64,000 nt of DNA, taken from NCBI RefSeq assembly GCF_011045035.1, contig NZ_JAALAA010000017.1, forward strand, positions 56,085 to 120,084, given 5' to 3'. Source of the DNA: Nocardioides turkmenicus (GTDB taxonomy: Bacteria; Actinomycetota; Actinomycetes; Propionibacteriales; Nocardioidaceae). Shown one piece after another: positions 16,074-24,097 of the stretch. Made by a program: the position numbers and the translations under genes. Below the pieces are notes generated by a model, which saw only the letters and a list, made by a program, of their open reading frames with translations, was not told the DNA's origin and searched no databases. Within the stretch, counting starts at the first letter, position 1, and each line of letters begins with the position of its first letter.

Positions 16074-16961
16074 GTGAACGACTCGGTCCTGCTCTCGGTC
16101 GGCCTCCCCATCGCGCTGGCGATCATCATGTTCGGGCTGGGCCTGAGTCTGACGCCGGGAGACTTCCGCCGGGTCGTACGCACTCCTCGAGCGGTCTTCG
16201 TCGCGCTCACGCTCCAGATCCTGGTGCTGCCGGCGATCGCGTTCGTACTGGTGCTGGTCGCGGACGTGGATCCGCTGATCGCTGTCGGGGTCATGCTGCT
16301 GGCCGCCTCCCCCGGCGGGACCACGGCGAACCTGTTCAGCCACCTGTTCCGTGGTGACGTCGCCCTCAACGTCACGCTGACCGCCGTCAACTCGGTGCTC
16401 GCAGCCGTCTCGATCCCGCTGATCACGAACGCGGCGATCGGCTACTTCGACGCCGGGGACACCTTGGGCCTGCAGTTCGGCAAGGTCGTCCAGGTCATCG
16501 CGATCGTGCTGGTTCCGGTGGGGATCGGGATGCTGGTGCGGCAGCGGTCCGCCACGTTCGCGGCCCGGGCGGACCGTCCGGTCCGGATCTTCTCGATCGT
16601 GGTGCTGGTCATGGTCTCGGTCGGCGCGATCCTCGGGGAGCGGGAGAACCTCGCAGACTACCTCCGCGAGATCGGCGTGGTCGTCACGCTGTTCTGCTGC
16701 GCCAGCCTCTGCCTGGGCTACCTCGGCGCCCGGGTGTTCCGGCTCGGCGAGAAGCAGGCGATCGCCACCTCGATGGAGGTCGGGATCCACAACACCACCA
16801 TCGCCCTCACCATCGCGCTCAGCGTGCTCGACAACACGACGGTGGCCATTCCGGCCGCGGTCTACAGCATCGTGATGTACGTCCTCGCGACCGCCTTCGG
16901 CTTCCTCATCACCCGGTCGCGCGCGACCCGGCCCGCCGAGCCTCACGACGTCACGACCTGA
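16074..16961 (+). CDS. Bile acid:sodium symporter (BASS) family transporter
   Basis: A 295-residue membrane protein with about 9-10 helices. It shows the BASS N-terminal region (IMFGLGLSLTPGDFRRVVRT) and the conserved helix-breaking segment ASPGGTTANLFSHLFRGDVALNV that forms the sodium/substrate site, plus a second crossover near EVGIHNTTIALTIA. Bacterial members import pantoate, 2-oxoacids or other organic anions with sodium; the substrate here is unknown. The start is GTG at 16074 with GGAGGAA upstream. It is flanked by a terminator hairpin before it and an unrelated membrane gene after it. Confidence 0.88.
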   Translation: MNDSVLLSVGLPIALAIIMFGLGLSLTPGDFRRVVRTPRAVFVALTLQILVLPAIAFVLVLVADVDPLIAVGVMLLAASPGGTTANLFSHLFRGDVALNVTLTAVNSVLAAVSIPLITNAAIGYFDAGDTLGLQFGKVVQVIAIVLVPVGIGMLVRQRSATFAARADRPVRIFSIVVLVMVSVGAILGERENLADYLREIGVVVTLFCCASLCLGYLGARVFRLGEKQAIATSMEVGIHNTTIALTIALSVLDNTTVAIPAAVYSIVMYVLATAFGFLITRSRATRPAEPHDVTT

Positions 16962-17015
16962 CGATCCCTCCTCCGCTAGGTTGCGTCTCAGTCACCCGTC
17001 GATGAGGAGTCTCAG

Positions 17016-17507
17016 ATGCCCACACCCGCCCTGCGTTCGGTTCAGATGCTGGCGCTCGCCTTCATGAGCATGATCGTGGTGCTGGGGTTGGTCGTCTATC
17101 TCAGCGTCCCCGACGCCGACCTGGCGCTGCCCTCGACGTACGTCATCGGCGGTCAGGTCGTGGCCGGCGTCGTCATCGCCCTGATCCTGTCGGCGATCGG
17201 GTTCCGGGTCGCTCCGGTCACGCCGGGGACCGACCCGGAGAAGGCGAAGGGCGAGGCGCTGCAGAAGCACCAGATGTCGATGATCCTCCGCCTCGTGCTC
17301 AGCGAAGTGGTCGCGCTCGTCTCCCTCGCCCTGGCCTTCGTGTTCACCGAGGGCCAGGTGATGACGTACGTCATCGGCGGGGCCATCTCGCTGGCGCTGA
17401 TGGCCTTCTTCGCCTACCCCTCGGCCGGCAACATCCGCCGGGTAGAGGCCAGCCTCGACAGCGCAGGGGCGCAGTCGAGGCTGGCAGAGGCGTTCGGCGT
17501 GCTCTAG
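17016..17507 (+). CDS. Four-helix hypothetical membrane protein
   Basis: A 163-residue protein with four predicted hydrophobic segments (about 11-31, 42-63, 92-112, 116-135), a charged loop between the second and third, and a cytoplasmic tail from about 137 rich in Arg, Glu and Ser. No family is recognised with certainty. The start has GAGGAG a few bases upstream. The last 90 bases (17420-17509) recur at 18925-19014 with 82 identities, so part of the gene has been duplicated on the far side of the neighbouring esterase. It converges with that esterase, with 13 bases between their stops. Confidence 0.75.
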   Translation: MPTPALRSVQMLALAFMSMIVVLGLVVYLSVPDADLALPSTYVIGGQVVAGVVIALILSAIGFRVAPVTPGTDPEKAKGEALQKHQMSMILRLVLSEVVALVSLALAFVFTEGQVMTYVIGGAISLALMAFFAYPSAGNIRRVEASLDSAGAQSRLAEAFGVL

Positions 17508-17520
17508 ACGACGCAGCCGG

Positions 17521-18786
17521 TCACCGCTTCGTCGTCGCCATCCACTCCCAGATGCTCCGGCCGTCGTGGCTCGGGTCGTTGCGCGCGACGTAGATCCACG
17601 ACCAGTGGCCGGGGTAGGTGCTGCCGTCCCAGGTGACCCTGTCGTAGAGGCTCATGATCGATCCGTCGATCCGCTCGTGGGCATAGACGGTGTTCGCCTG
17701 CGAGTCCAGCGTGGTGTCATCGGCGGAGGCGACCAACCAGGTCGGTGTCGTCATCGCCTCGAGCTGGGCGTCGGAGATGAAGTAGGTGCTCGACCCGTCG
17801 CGCGCACCGATGCCACAGCAGATCGGCGTCGAGGTCGCGAACACGTCCGGATGCTCGGCGACCATCTTGAGCGACATGTAGCCGCCGTTGGAGCAGCCGA
17901 CCACGTGGATCCGTCGCCGGTCGATCCGGCGGGTCGCGACGACCTCCTCGATCGCTTCCATGACCAGCGGCGCGAATCGGTCACCGTCCAGCATCCAGGC
18001 GGACGTCGACTGAGGCGCGAGCACGTACGCTCCACCGAAGTGAGCCTGCGCCTCCGGCGTGGCGAAGCCGAGCGCACCCCGGTTGGCACGCAGCTGCGTC
18101 TCGTTGTCGTAGTAGTCGTAGCCGTCGGCGAGCAGACCGCCCTCGCCGCCTCCGTGCAGCCAGACGACGAGCGCCGCACCGTCGGGGCCGCCGACCCCGG
18201 CGGGCGAGAACAACCGGTAGTTCAGCCCGGACGCGGTCGCGTGATGCTCGAACGCGTCGACCTCCGGGTCGGACAGCCGGCCCTGCCGGAAGGAGCCGAT
18301 GACGATCCGACCGCTCCCCGCGGCGCCCTGCAGAGGCTCGACCTGGGTGACGGTGTAGTCGAGGTCCAGGAGGACGTTTCGTCCGTAGGCCCCCATATAG
18401 CTCAGCGTGCCCCCGCCGGCGACGCCCCAGCCGTGCTCGAGCTCCAGGGTGACCTCGTCGCGGCGGGACCAGCCCGCAGCGCTGACCCTCCGATCCTGCT
18501 CGTAGGCGACCTCGCCGGTCAGCGGGTTGGTGGCCGCGACGTACACCGCGAAGGTGTTCGCCGTGAGCGACGACCGCTCGGCACGGGCCAAGGCGGCCGA
18601 CGAGATCCGCAGCGACGTCACCTGCTCGCCGCCGTCGAGCACCTCGGCGACCGGCGTCACCCAGGCCCCGCCCCCGGCGCTCGAGGCGTTCACGGCGGCG
18701 CTGGCCGCGGGCGTGCCCAGCAGTGCCGAGGCCCCGGCTGCGGCACCGGAGACGAGAACAGAACGGCGGGTGATCGAGGTGCGCAC
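17521..18786 (-). CDS. Tat-exported alpha/beta-hydrolase esterase (PHB-depolymerase/feruloyl-esterase-like)
   Basis: A 421-residue secreted hydrolase. The N-terminus TRRSVLVSGAAAG followed by a hydrophobic stretch and ASA is a twin-arginine signal peptide. The N-terminal third is beta-rich. The catalytic domain has the oxyanion HGGG (WLHGGGEGG), nucleophile in GCSNGG, a likely acid in VASADDTTLD and a His in PGHWSW. This layout matches PHB-depolymerase-like esterases that act on polyesters, feruloyl or acetyl groups; the substrate is undefined. A perfect CRP/GlxR-type site lies 33-48 bases upstream of the start, pointing to carbon-source control. Confidence 0.85.
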   Translation of the reverse strand: MRTSITRRSVLVSGAAAGASALLGTPAASAAVNASSAGGGAWVTPVAEVLDGGEQVTSLRISSAALARAERSSLTANTFAVYVAATNPLTGEVAYEQDRRVSAAGWSRRDEVTLELEHGWGVAGGGTLSYMGAYGRNVLLDLDYTVTQVEPLQGAAGSGRIVIGSFRQGRLSDPEVDAFEHHATASGLNYRLFSPAGVGGPDGAALVVWLHGGGEGGLLADGYDYYDNETQLRANRGALGFATPEAQAHFGGAYVLAPQSTSAWMLDGDRFAPLVMEAIEEVVATRRIDRRRIHVVGCSNGGYMSLKMVAEHPDVFATSTPICCGIGARDGSSTYFISDAQLEAMTTPTWLVASADDTTLDSQANTVYAHERIDGSIMSLYDRVTWDGSTYPGHWSWIYVARNDPSHDGRSIWEWMATTKR

Positions 18787-18818
18787 AGGAGCTCCTTCGG
18801 CAGGGACCGAGCATGCGA

Positions 18819-18834
18819 TGTGAACGACATCACA
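18819..18834. promoter_or_regulatory. Perfect CRP/GlxR-type site TGTGA-N6-TCACA
   Basis: TGTGAACGACATCACA is a full match to the CRP-family consensus and is embedded in a longer 8-bp-armed palindrome (CGATGTGA / TCACATCG, 18816-18837). A second copy of its left half, CGATGTGAACG, occurs at 18860-18870. It is centred about 40 bases before the esterase start. Confidence 0.7.
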
Positions 18835-18924
18835 TCGGCACTGGACGCTAGTGACCTGCCGATGTGAACGTCAACATTTTCGTGCCGGTCAGAGGTCCGC
18901 GCGCCTCCTTCGGCAGGCCTGCGT

Positions 18925-19012
18925 CTCGGCCGGCAACATCCGCCGGACAGACGCCAGCCTCGACAGCGCAGGAGCGCGGTCGAGGCTGGCTGAGGCGTTC
19001 GATGTGCTCTAG
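18925..19012 (+). pseudogene. Duplicated 3' fragment of the 17016-17507 membrane-protein gene
   Basis: Bases 18925-19014 match 17420-17509 at 82 of 90 positions without gaps. The reading frame is intact and reads SAGNIRRTDASLDSAGARSR, continuing to the same stop, against SAGNIRRVEASLDSAGAQSR in the parent. No start codon or membrane segments remain, and similarity fades upstream of 18925. Its TAG (19010-19012) overlaps the reverse-strand TAG of the oxidoreductase gene in one CTAG. Confidence 0.85.
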
Positions 19013-22000
19013 ACCGTCAGGTCGATCCCCTCGGCGGCAAGCGCCTCGCGGTAGGCCTCGACGTTGCGCATCTTCACGTTCTCGTAGCCCCGCACCATGT
19101 CCGGGAGCTCCGCGAGACGTACGGCCCGGGCGTAGGACTCCTCGGTGAGCTCCTCAGCGAGCGAGCCGACGAGCTCGGTGTAGTGCGCAAGGAGCGCGCG
19201 CTCGGTGCGGCGTACGTGGGCACGACCGAACGGATCGAAGGCAGTGCCGCGCAGGAACTTCAGCGTCGCCAGCAGGCGGAGCATGAAGTGGGAGCGCGGG
19301 CCGAAGGTCATCTTGCGACCCTTCAGGATCGCCCCGAACGCCGGCGGGGAGAGCTTGAAGCTGATCTTGCCCTGGACCTCGGCACGGACACCGTCGAGAG
19401 CTGCCGGGGCGGTGAGCAGCCGGGCGACCTCGTACTCGTCCTTGTAGGCGGTGAGCTTGAACAGGTAGCGGGCGACCGCCTCGGAGAAGCGGGTCTCGTC
19501 GGTGACCGCGCGCTCGGCGTTCCAGATCCGGTCGACGACCTCGACGTAGCGGCGGGCGGTCTGCTGGTTCTGGAAGGCGACGAGCTTCGGGGCGCGGAAC
19601 TCGGCCAGGCGGCGTACCTCCCCGTCGAAATTCGCCTCGTCCAGAGCCGGGACGGCGATCTCCTCCACCGGCGCGGTGGCGGTGCCGGTGACCTTGGCGA
19701 ACTCCTCCGGCGCGGCGACCGAGGCACGCCCCCAGCGGAACGCGGCGACGTTGGCGCTGACCGCGACGCCGTTGATGCCGATGGCCTCCTCGATGGCCTC
19801 GGCCGGGATCGGGAGGGCGCCGGCCTGGTAGGCGGCGCCGACCAGCAGGAAGTTGGCCGCGGCGGTGTTGCCGAAGAGGGTGTCCGCGGCGGAGAGCGCG
19901 TCGAAGGCCCGCAGCGAGGAGGTCGCCCCGTTCACCCGGGTGAGCAGCTCGTCGTCGGCCGGGTAGGCGATGTCCTTGTCGTAGACCATCGGACCGGTCG
20001 GCGTCTTCGACGTCGACACGACGGCGCGGGTGCGCGCCGGGTCGCCGTAGGCGAGGTTCTTGCCCTCGGCCAGGGTGAGCAGGTCGAAGCCGAGCAGGGC
20101 GTCGGCCGAACCCGGGGTGACCCGGTTGGAGGGATCGATCGTGCCCGGGCCGAACCGCAGGTGACCGGTCACCGGACCGGCCTTCTGGCTCATCCCGACC
20201 TGGTCGAGCGACTCGACGCCGTAGCCGGCGCGGAGCGCGGCGGTCGCGAGCACCTGGTTGACGGTGACGATGCCGGTGCCGCCGATGCCGGCCATGAAGA
20301 CGCCGTAGGTGCGGTCCAGCTCGTCGTAGCCCGGGTCGGCGACCTTCGGCGGCTCGGGGGTCGCCTTCCTCGCGGTCTTGACCTTCGGGTCGGTCTCGAC
20401 GGCCATGAACGAGGGGCACTCGCCCTCGACGCAGGTGTAGTCGGTGTTGCACGAGGTCTGGTCGATGCGGGTCTTGCGGCCCAGCTCGGTCTCGACCGGC
20501 TGCACGGAGAGGCAGTTGGACTTCACGCCGCAGTCGCCGCAGCCCTCGCAGACGGCCTCGTTGATCACGATCCGGGTGTTACGCGGCTCGAGCTTGCCGC
20601 GCTTGCGCTGGCGGCGCGCGTCGGCGGCGCAGTGCTGGTCGTAGATCAGCACGGTCACGCCCTCGATCTCACGCAGCTCCCGCTGGGCCTCGTCGAGACG
20701 GTCGCGGTGCCACAGACGTACGCCGGCGGGGAAGCTGGCACGACGGTAGCGCTTGGGCTCGTCGGCGACCACGATGATCGCCTTGACGCCCTCGTTCATC
20801 AGCTTGTGGGTCAGCTGCGCCATCTCGACCTCGCCCTGCCGCTTCTGGGCACCGGTCATCGCGACGACGTCGTTGTGGAGCAGCTTGTAGGTGATGTTGA
20901 CGCCCGCCGCGACGCACGCCTGGATCGCCAGCTGGGCGGAGTGGAAGAAGGTGCCGTCGCCGACGTTCTGGAACGTGTGGCCGGCGTGGCTGTAGGGCGC
21001 CTGGCCGATCCACTGCGAGCCCTCGCCACCCATCTGGGTGATGCCGACGACCGCACTGTCCTCCCGCTGCGAGGCGGTGACCAGGGTGTGGCAGCCGATG
21101 CCGCCGCCGCCCAGGCTCCCGTCCGGGAGCGCCGTCGAGCGGTTGTGGGGGCAGCCGGAGCAGAAGTACGGCGTGCGCGAGGTCGACAGCAGCGGCAGGT
21201 CGATCCGGGCCGGGCCGGCGGGCTTGAGGTCGGCGTAGCCCTTCAGCGCACGGCGCAGCGGCGCGAGCAGGCGGCCGGCGGTGAGCTCGCCGTCGAGCGG
21301 CACCAGCGGGACACCGGCGCGGTCCTTCTTGCCGACGATGACCGGGGCGGAGGGCTCGCCGTAGAGGATCTCGCGGATGCCCTGCTCGATGAAGGAGGTC
21401 TTGTCCTCGACGACGACGATCTCGTCGAGGCCCTCGGCGAAGGTCGAGACGATGGTCGGCTCGACCGGCCACATCATGCCCAGCCGCAGCACCCGGATGC
21501 CGGCGGCCATCAGGTCGTCGTGGTCGAGGCCGAGGTCCTTGAGGCCCTGGCGCATCGAGTCGTAGCAGGAGCCGGAGGCGACGATGCCGACCTTGGCGTT
21601 CGGCGCCTTGACCTCGATCCGGTTGAGGTGGTTCTCGGCGGCGTACGCCTTCACGACGTTCATCCGCGGGCCGTAGAGCTTCGCCTCGGCACCCACGATC
21701 CGGTCGGGGAAGAGCTCGATCTTGGTCGGCTCGTAGGTGTAGGGCACGCCCTCCCACTCGGTCTTCGGCATCACCGGGTCGAGGACTCCGATCTCCGGGT
21801 TGACCACCCAGGCGCCGTCGGCGACGTCGGCGACGATCTTGAGCGCGACCACGCAGCCGGAGGCGCGGGAGAGGGCGATGCCCTCCATGCCGTACTCGAC
21901 GATCTCGGAGGCGTTGCGCGGGAACAGCACCGGGATGCCGAGGGAGGCCAGGGTGCGCTCGGAGACCGCGGGAACCGTGGAGGATTTCGCGGCCGGGTCG

Positions 22001-22461
22001 TCGCCGACCAGCATCAGCATGCCGCCCTGGGGGTGGGCACCGTACATGTTGGCGTGACGCATCGCGTCCAAGGCGCGGTCGACACCGGGGCCCTTGCCGT
22101 ACCAGACGCCGGTGACACCGTCGTAGCGCTCGGTGTCGAGGGTGACCGCCGACTGCGAGCCCCACACGGCGGTCGCGGCGAGCTCCTCGTTGAGGCCCGG
22201 CACCACGGTGATGTCGGCGTCGGCCATCTCCTTCGGCAGCCCCAGCAGGAGCTGGTCGAGACCACCGAGCGGGCTGCCCGGGTAACCGGAGATGAAGGTG
22301 CCGGTCCGCAGGCCGCGGCGCTGGTCCAGGGCTCGCTGCTCGACGAGCATCCGCGCGATCGCCTGGATCCCGGTCAGCAGCACGGGGCCGGCTCCGACGC
22401 GGTAGCGATCGGCCAGGTCGTAGGCCTCGAACGATGTCCCAGGCTCGAACACTGCGGTCAT
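19009..22461 (-). CDS. Fused indolepyruvate ferredoxin oxidoreductase (IorA-IorB type)
   Basis: An 1150-residue single-chain 2-oxoacid:ferredoxin oxidoreductase that oxidatively decarboxylates aryl pyruvates from aromatic amino acids to aryl-acetyl-CoA. In order it has an N-terminal pyrimidine-binding domain; a ThDP-binding region near 450-560 (GIGCHTLVTASQ to GDGTFFHS); a cysteine cluster for 4Fe-4S near 633-680 (CEGCGDCG with further Cys, then CNTDYTCVEGEC); and a gamma domain from about 720 (GIGGTGIVTVNQV). Start ATG 22461 has GAGGAG upstream. It stands alone, after the gab-operon terminator, and its stop shares CTAG with the pseudogene fragment. Branched-chain oxoacids are alternative substrates. 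Confidence 0.92.
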   Translation of the reverse strand: MTAVFEPGTSFEAYDLADRYRVGAGPVLLTGIQAIARMLVEQRALDQRRGLRTGTFISGYPGSPLGGLDQLLLGLPKEMADADITVVPGLNEELAATAVWGSQSAVTLDTERYDGVTGVWYGKGPGVDRALDAMRHANMYGAHPQGGMLMLVGDDPAAKSSTVPAVSERTLASLGIPVLFPRNASEIVEYGMEGIALSRASGCVVALKIVADVADGAWVVNPEIGVLDPVMPKTEWEGVPYTYEPTKIELFPDRIVGAEAKLYGPRMNVVKAYAAENHLNRIEVKAPNAKVGIVASGSCYDSMRQGLKDLGLDHDDLMAAGIRVLRLGMMWPVEPTIVSTFAEGLDEIVVVEDKTSFIEQGIREILYGEPSAPVIVGKKDRAGVPLVPLDGELTAGRLLAPLRRALKGYADLKPAGPARIDLPLLSTSRTPYFCSGCPHNRSTALPDGSLGGGGIGCHTLVTASQREDSAVVGITQMGGEGSQWIGQAPYSHAGHTFQNVGDGTFFHSAQLAIQACVAAGVNITYKLLHNDVVAMTGAQKRQGEVEMAQLTHKLMNEGVKAIIVVADEPKRYRRASFPAGVRLWHRDRLDEAQRELREIEGVTVLIYDQHCAADARRQRKRGKLEPRNTRIVINEAVCEGCGDCGVKSNCLSVQPVETELGRKTRIDQTSCNTDYTCVEGECPSFMAVETDPKVKTARKATPEPPKVADPGYDELDRTYGVFMAGIGGTGIVTVNQVLATAALRAGYGVESLDQVGMSQKAGPVTGHLRFGPGTIDPSNRVTPGSADALLGFDLLTLAEGKNLAYGDPARTRAVVSTSKTPTGPMVYDKDIAYPADDELLTRVNGATSSLRAFDALSAADTLFGNTAAANFLLVGAAYQAGALPIPAEAIEEAIGINGVAVSANVAAFRWGRASVAAPEEFAKVTGTATAPVEEIAVPALDEANFDGEVRRLAEFRAPKLVAFQNQQTARRYVEVVDRIWNAERAVTDETRFSEAVARYLFKLTAYKDEYEVARLLTAPAALDGVRAEVQGKISFKLSPPAFGAILKGRKMTFGPRSHFMLRLLATLKFLRGTAFDPFGRAHVRRTERALLAHYTELVGSLAEELTEESYARAVRLAELPDMVRGYENVKMRNVEAYREALAAEGIDLTV

Positions 22462-22548
22462 AGGGGTGACTCCTCAATCTGCCGGGCGGCACTGGTGGTC
22501 CGTCTGGAGTATTTGCCGGGACCGCCGGGGTGAGGCTGTCCCGAGGAA

Positions 22549-22571
22549 CCACCCGCATGGTGTGCGGGTGG
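22549..22571. terminator. Hairpin terminator at the end of the gab operon
   Basis: CCACCCGCA (22549-22557) and TGCGGGTGG (22563-22571) form a perfect 9-bp stem with loop TGGTG. It lies 57 bases after the GabD stop and 88 bases before the next start on the same (minus) strand. Confidence 0.7.
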
Positions 22572-22627
22572 CCTGGGTCACATCATCATGGATAGGGCCT
22601 ACGTGATGCCAATCACCAGAGCCGCCG

Positions 22628-24097
22628 TCACCAGGCGACGCTGAGGTACTGCGTCTCGAGGTACTCCTCCAGGCCGGCCCGCGCACCCTCGCGCCCGATG
22701 CCGCTCTGCTTCACGCCACCGAACGGCGCCGACGGGTCGGAGACGAGCCCACGGTTGACGCCCACCATCCCGGCGTCGATGCGCTCGGCCAGGCGCAGCG
22801 CCTCGCCCATCTCGCCGAAGACGTACGCCGCGAGGCCGAACTCGGTGTCGTTGACCGCGGCGAGCATCTCCTCGATGTCGTCCCAGACCACGATCGGGGC
22901 CACCGGGCCGAAGATCTCCTCGCGCAGCAGCGGCGAGTCGGCCGGTACGCCGGTGAGGACCGTCGGCGGGTAGAAGTAGCCCTCCGAGGCGGGGACCTCG
23001 GCGCGGTGGGCGATCACGGCGCCCGCGGCCACGGCGTCGTCGACGAGGCCGGTGACGGTGGCGTACGCCTTGGCGGAGATGAGCGGGCCGATGTCGCTGC
23101 CCTGGTCGGCGGGGCCGACCTTCAGCGCCTCGACGGCGGCACCGAGACGCTTGGTGAACTCCGAAGCGACGTCGGCGTGGACGTAGATCCGGTTGGCCGC
23201 GGTGCAGGCCTGTCCCCCGTTGCGGAACTTGGCGACCATCGCCCCCTCGACCGCCGCCTCGACGTCCGCGGAGGACGTCACCACGAACGGCGCGTTGCCA
23301 CCGAGCTCCATCGAGGTGTTCACGACCCGGTCGGCGGCCTGGCGCAGCAGGATCCGGCCGACGCCGGTCGAGCCGGTGAAGGAGATCTTGCGGACCCGCG
23401 GGTCGGCGAGCCAGGTGCTGACGATGCCGGCGGCGTCCTGCCCGGGGACGACATTGACGACGCCGTCGGGCACGCCCGCCTCGGCCATCAGCCGGGCGAT
23501 CGCGAGCGCCGTCAGCGGCGTCTCGGAGGCCGGCTTGAGCACGACCGTGCAGCCGGCCGCGAGGGCCGGGGCGATCTTGCGGGTCGCCATCGCGGCCGGG
23601 AAGTTCCACGGCGTCACGAGCGCGGCCACGCCGACCGGCTTGTGGGTGACGATGGTGCGGGTGCCGCCGGCCGGCGACGATCCGAAGTCGCCGTGCGGGC
23701 GCACGGCCTCCTCGGCGTACCAGCGGAAGAACTCGGCGGCGTAGCCGACCTCGCCGCGGGCGTCGGTGAGGGACTTGCCGTTCTCGAGCGCGATCAGGGC
23801 GGCGAGCTCGTCGGCGTCGCGCAGCATGAGGTCACGTACGCGGGTGAGCAGCTCGCTGCGGGTCCGCGGCGGCAGCGCCGACCATGCCGGGAGCGCCGCG
23901 GCGGCCGCGTCGACGGCCGCGGTCGCGTCCGCGGTGGTGCCGTCGGCGACGTCGGCGACGACCTCACGGGTGGCGGGGTTCTCCACGGTGAAGACGCCGG
24001 CAGCGCCCGGGGTCCAGCGGCCGCCGACGAGGACACCGTTGGCCGCGTCGAGCGCGTCGAGGTAGGTGGTGTCGGGGCGGGTGGTCAGGTCGGTCAC
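22628..24097 (-). CDS. gabD: Succinate-semialdehyde dehydrogenase (NAD(P)+)
   Basis: A 489-residue aldehyde dehydrogenase. Visible features are the cofactor region TPWNFPAAMATRKIAPALAA, the TGSTGVG nucleotide loop, the catalytic Glu in MELGGNAPF and the catalytic Cys298 in GGQACTAANR, all as in GabD. It would oxidise succinic semialdehyde from GabT to succinate, and could also act on 4-aminobutanal or 4-guanidinobutanal. The GTG start at 24097 overlaps the upstream dehydrogenase stop (GTGA); a longer in-frame extension over the neighbour is rejected. It is last in gabT-gdh-gabD and followed by a terminator. Confidence 0.92.
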   Translation of the reverse strand: MTDLTTRPDTTYLDALDAANGVLVGGRWTPGAAGVFTVENPATREVVADVADGTTADATAAVDAAAAALPAWSALPPRTRSELLTRVRDLMLRDADELAALIALENGKSLTDARGEVGYAAEFFRWYAEEAVRPHGDFGSSPAGGTRTIVTHKPVGVAALVTPWNFPAAMATRKIAPALAAGCTVVLKPASETPLTALAIARLMAEAGVPDGVVNVVPGQDAAGIVSTWLADPRVRKISFTGSTGVGRILLRQAADRVVNTSMELGGNAPFVVTSSADVEAAVEGAMVAKFRNGGQACTAANRIYVHADVASEFTKRLGAAVEALKVGPADQGSDIGPLISAKAYATVTGLVDDAVAAGAVIAHRAEVPASEGYFYPPTVLTGVPADSPLLREEIFGPVAPIVVWDDIEEMLAAVNDTEFGLAAYVFGEMGEALRLAERIDAGMVGVNRGLVSDPSAPFGGVKQSGIGREGARAGLEEYLETQYLSVAW

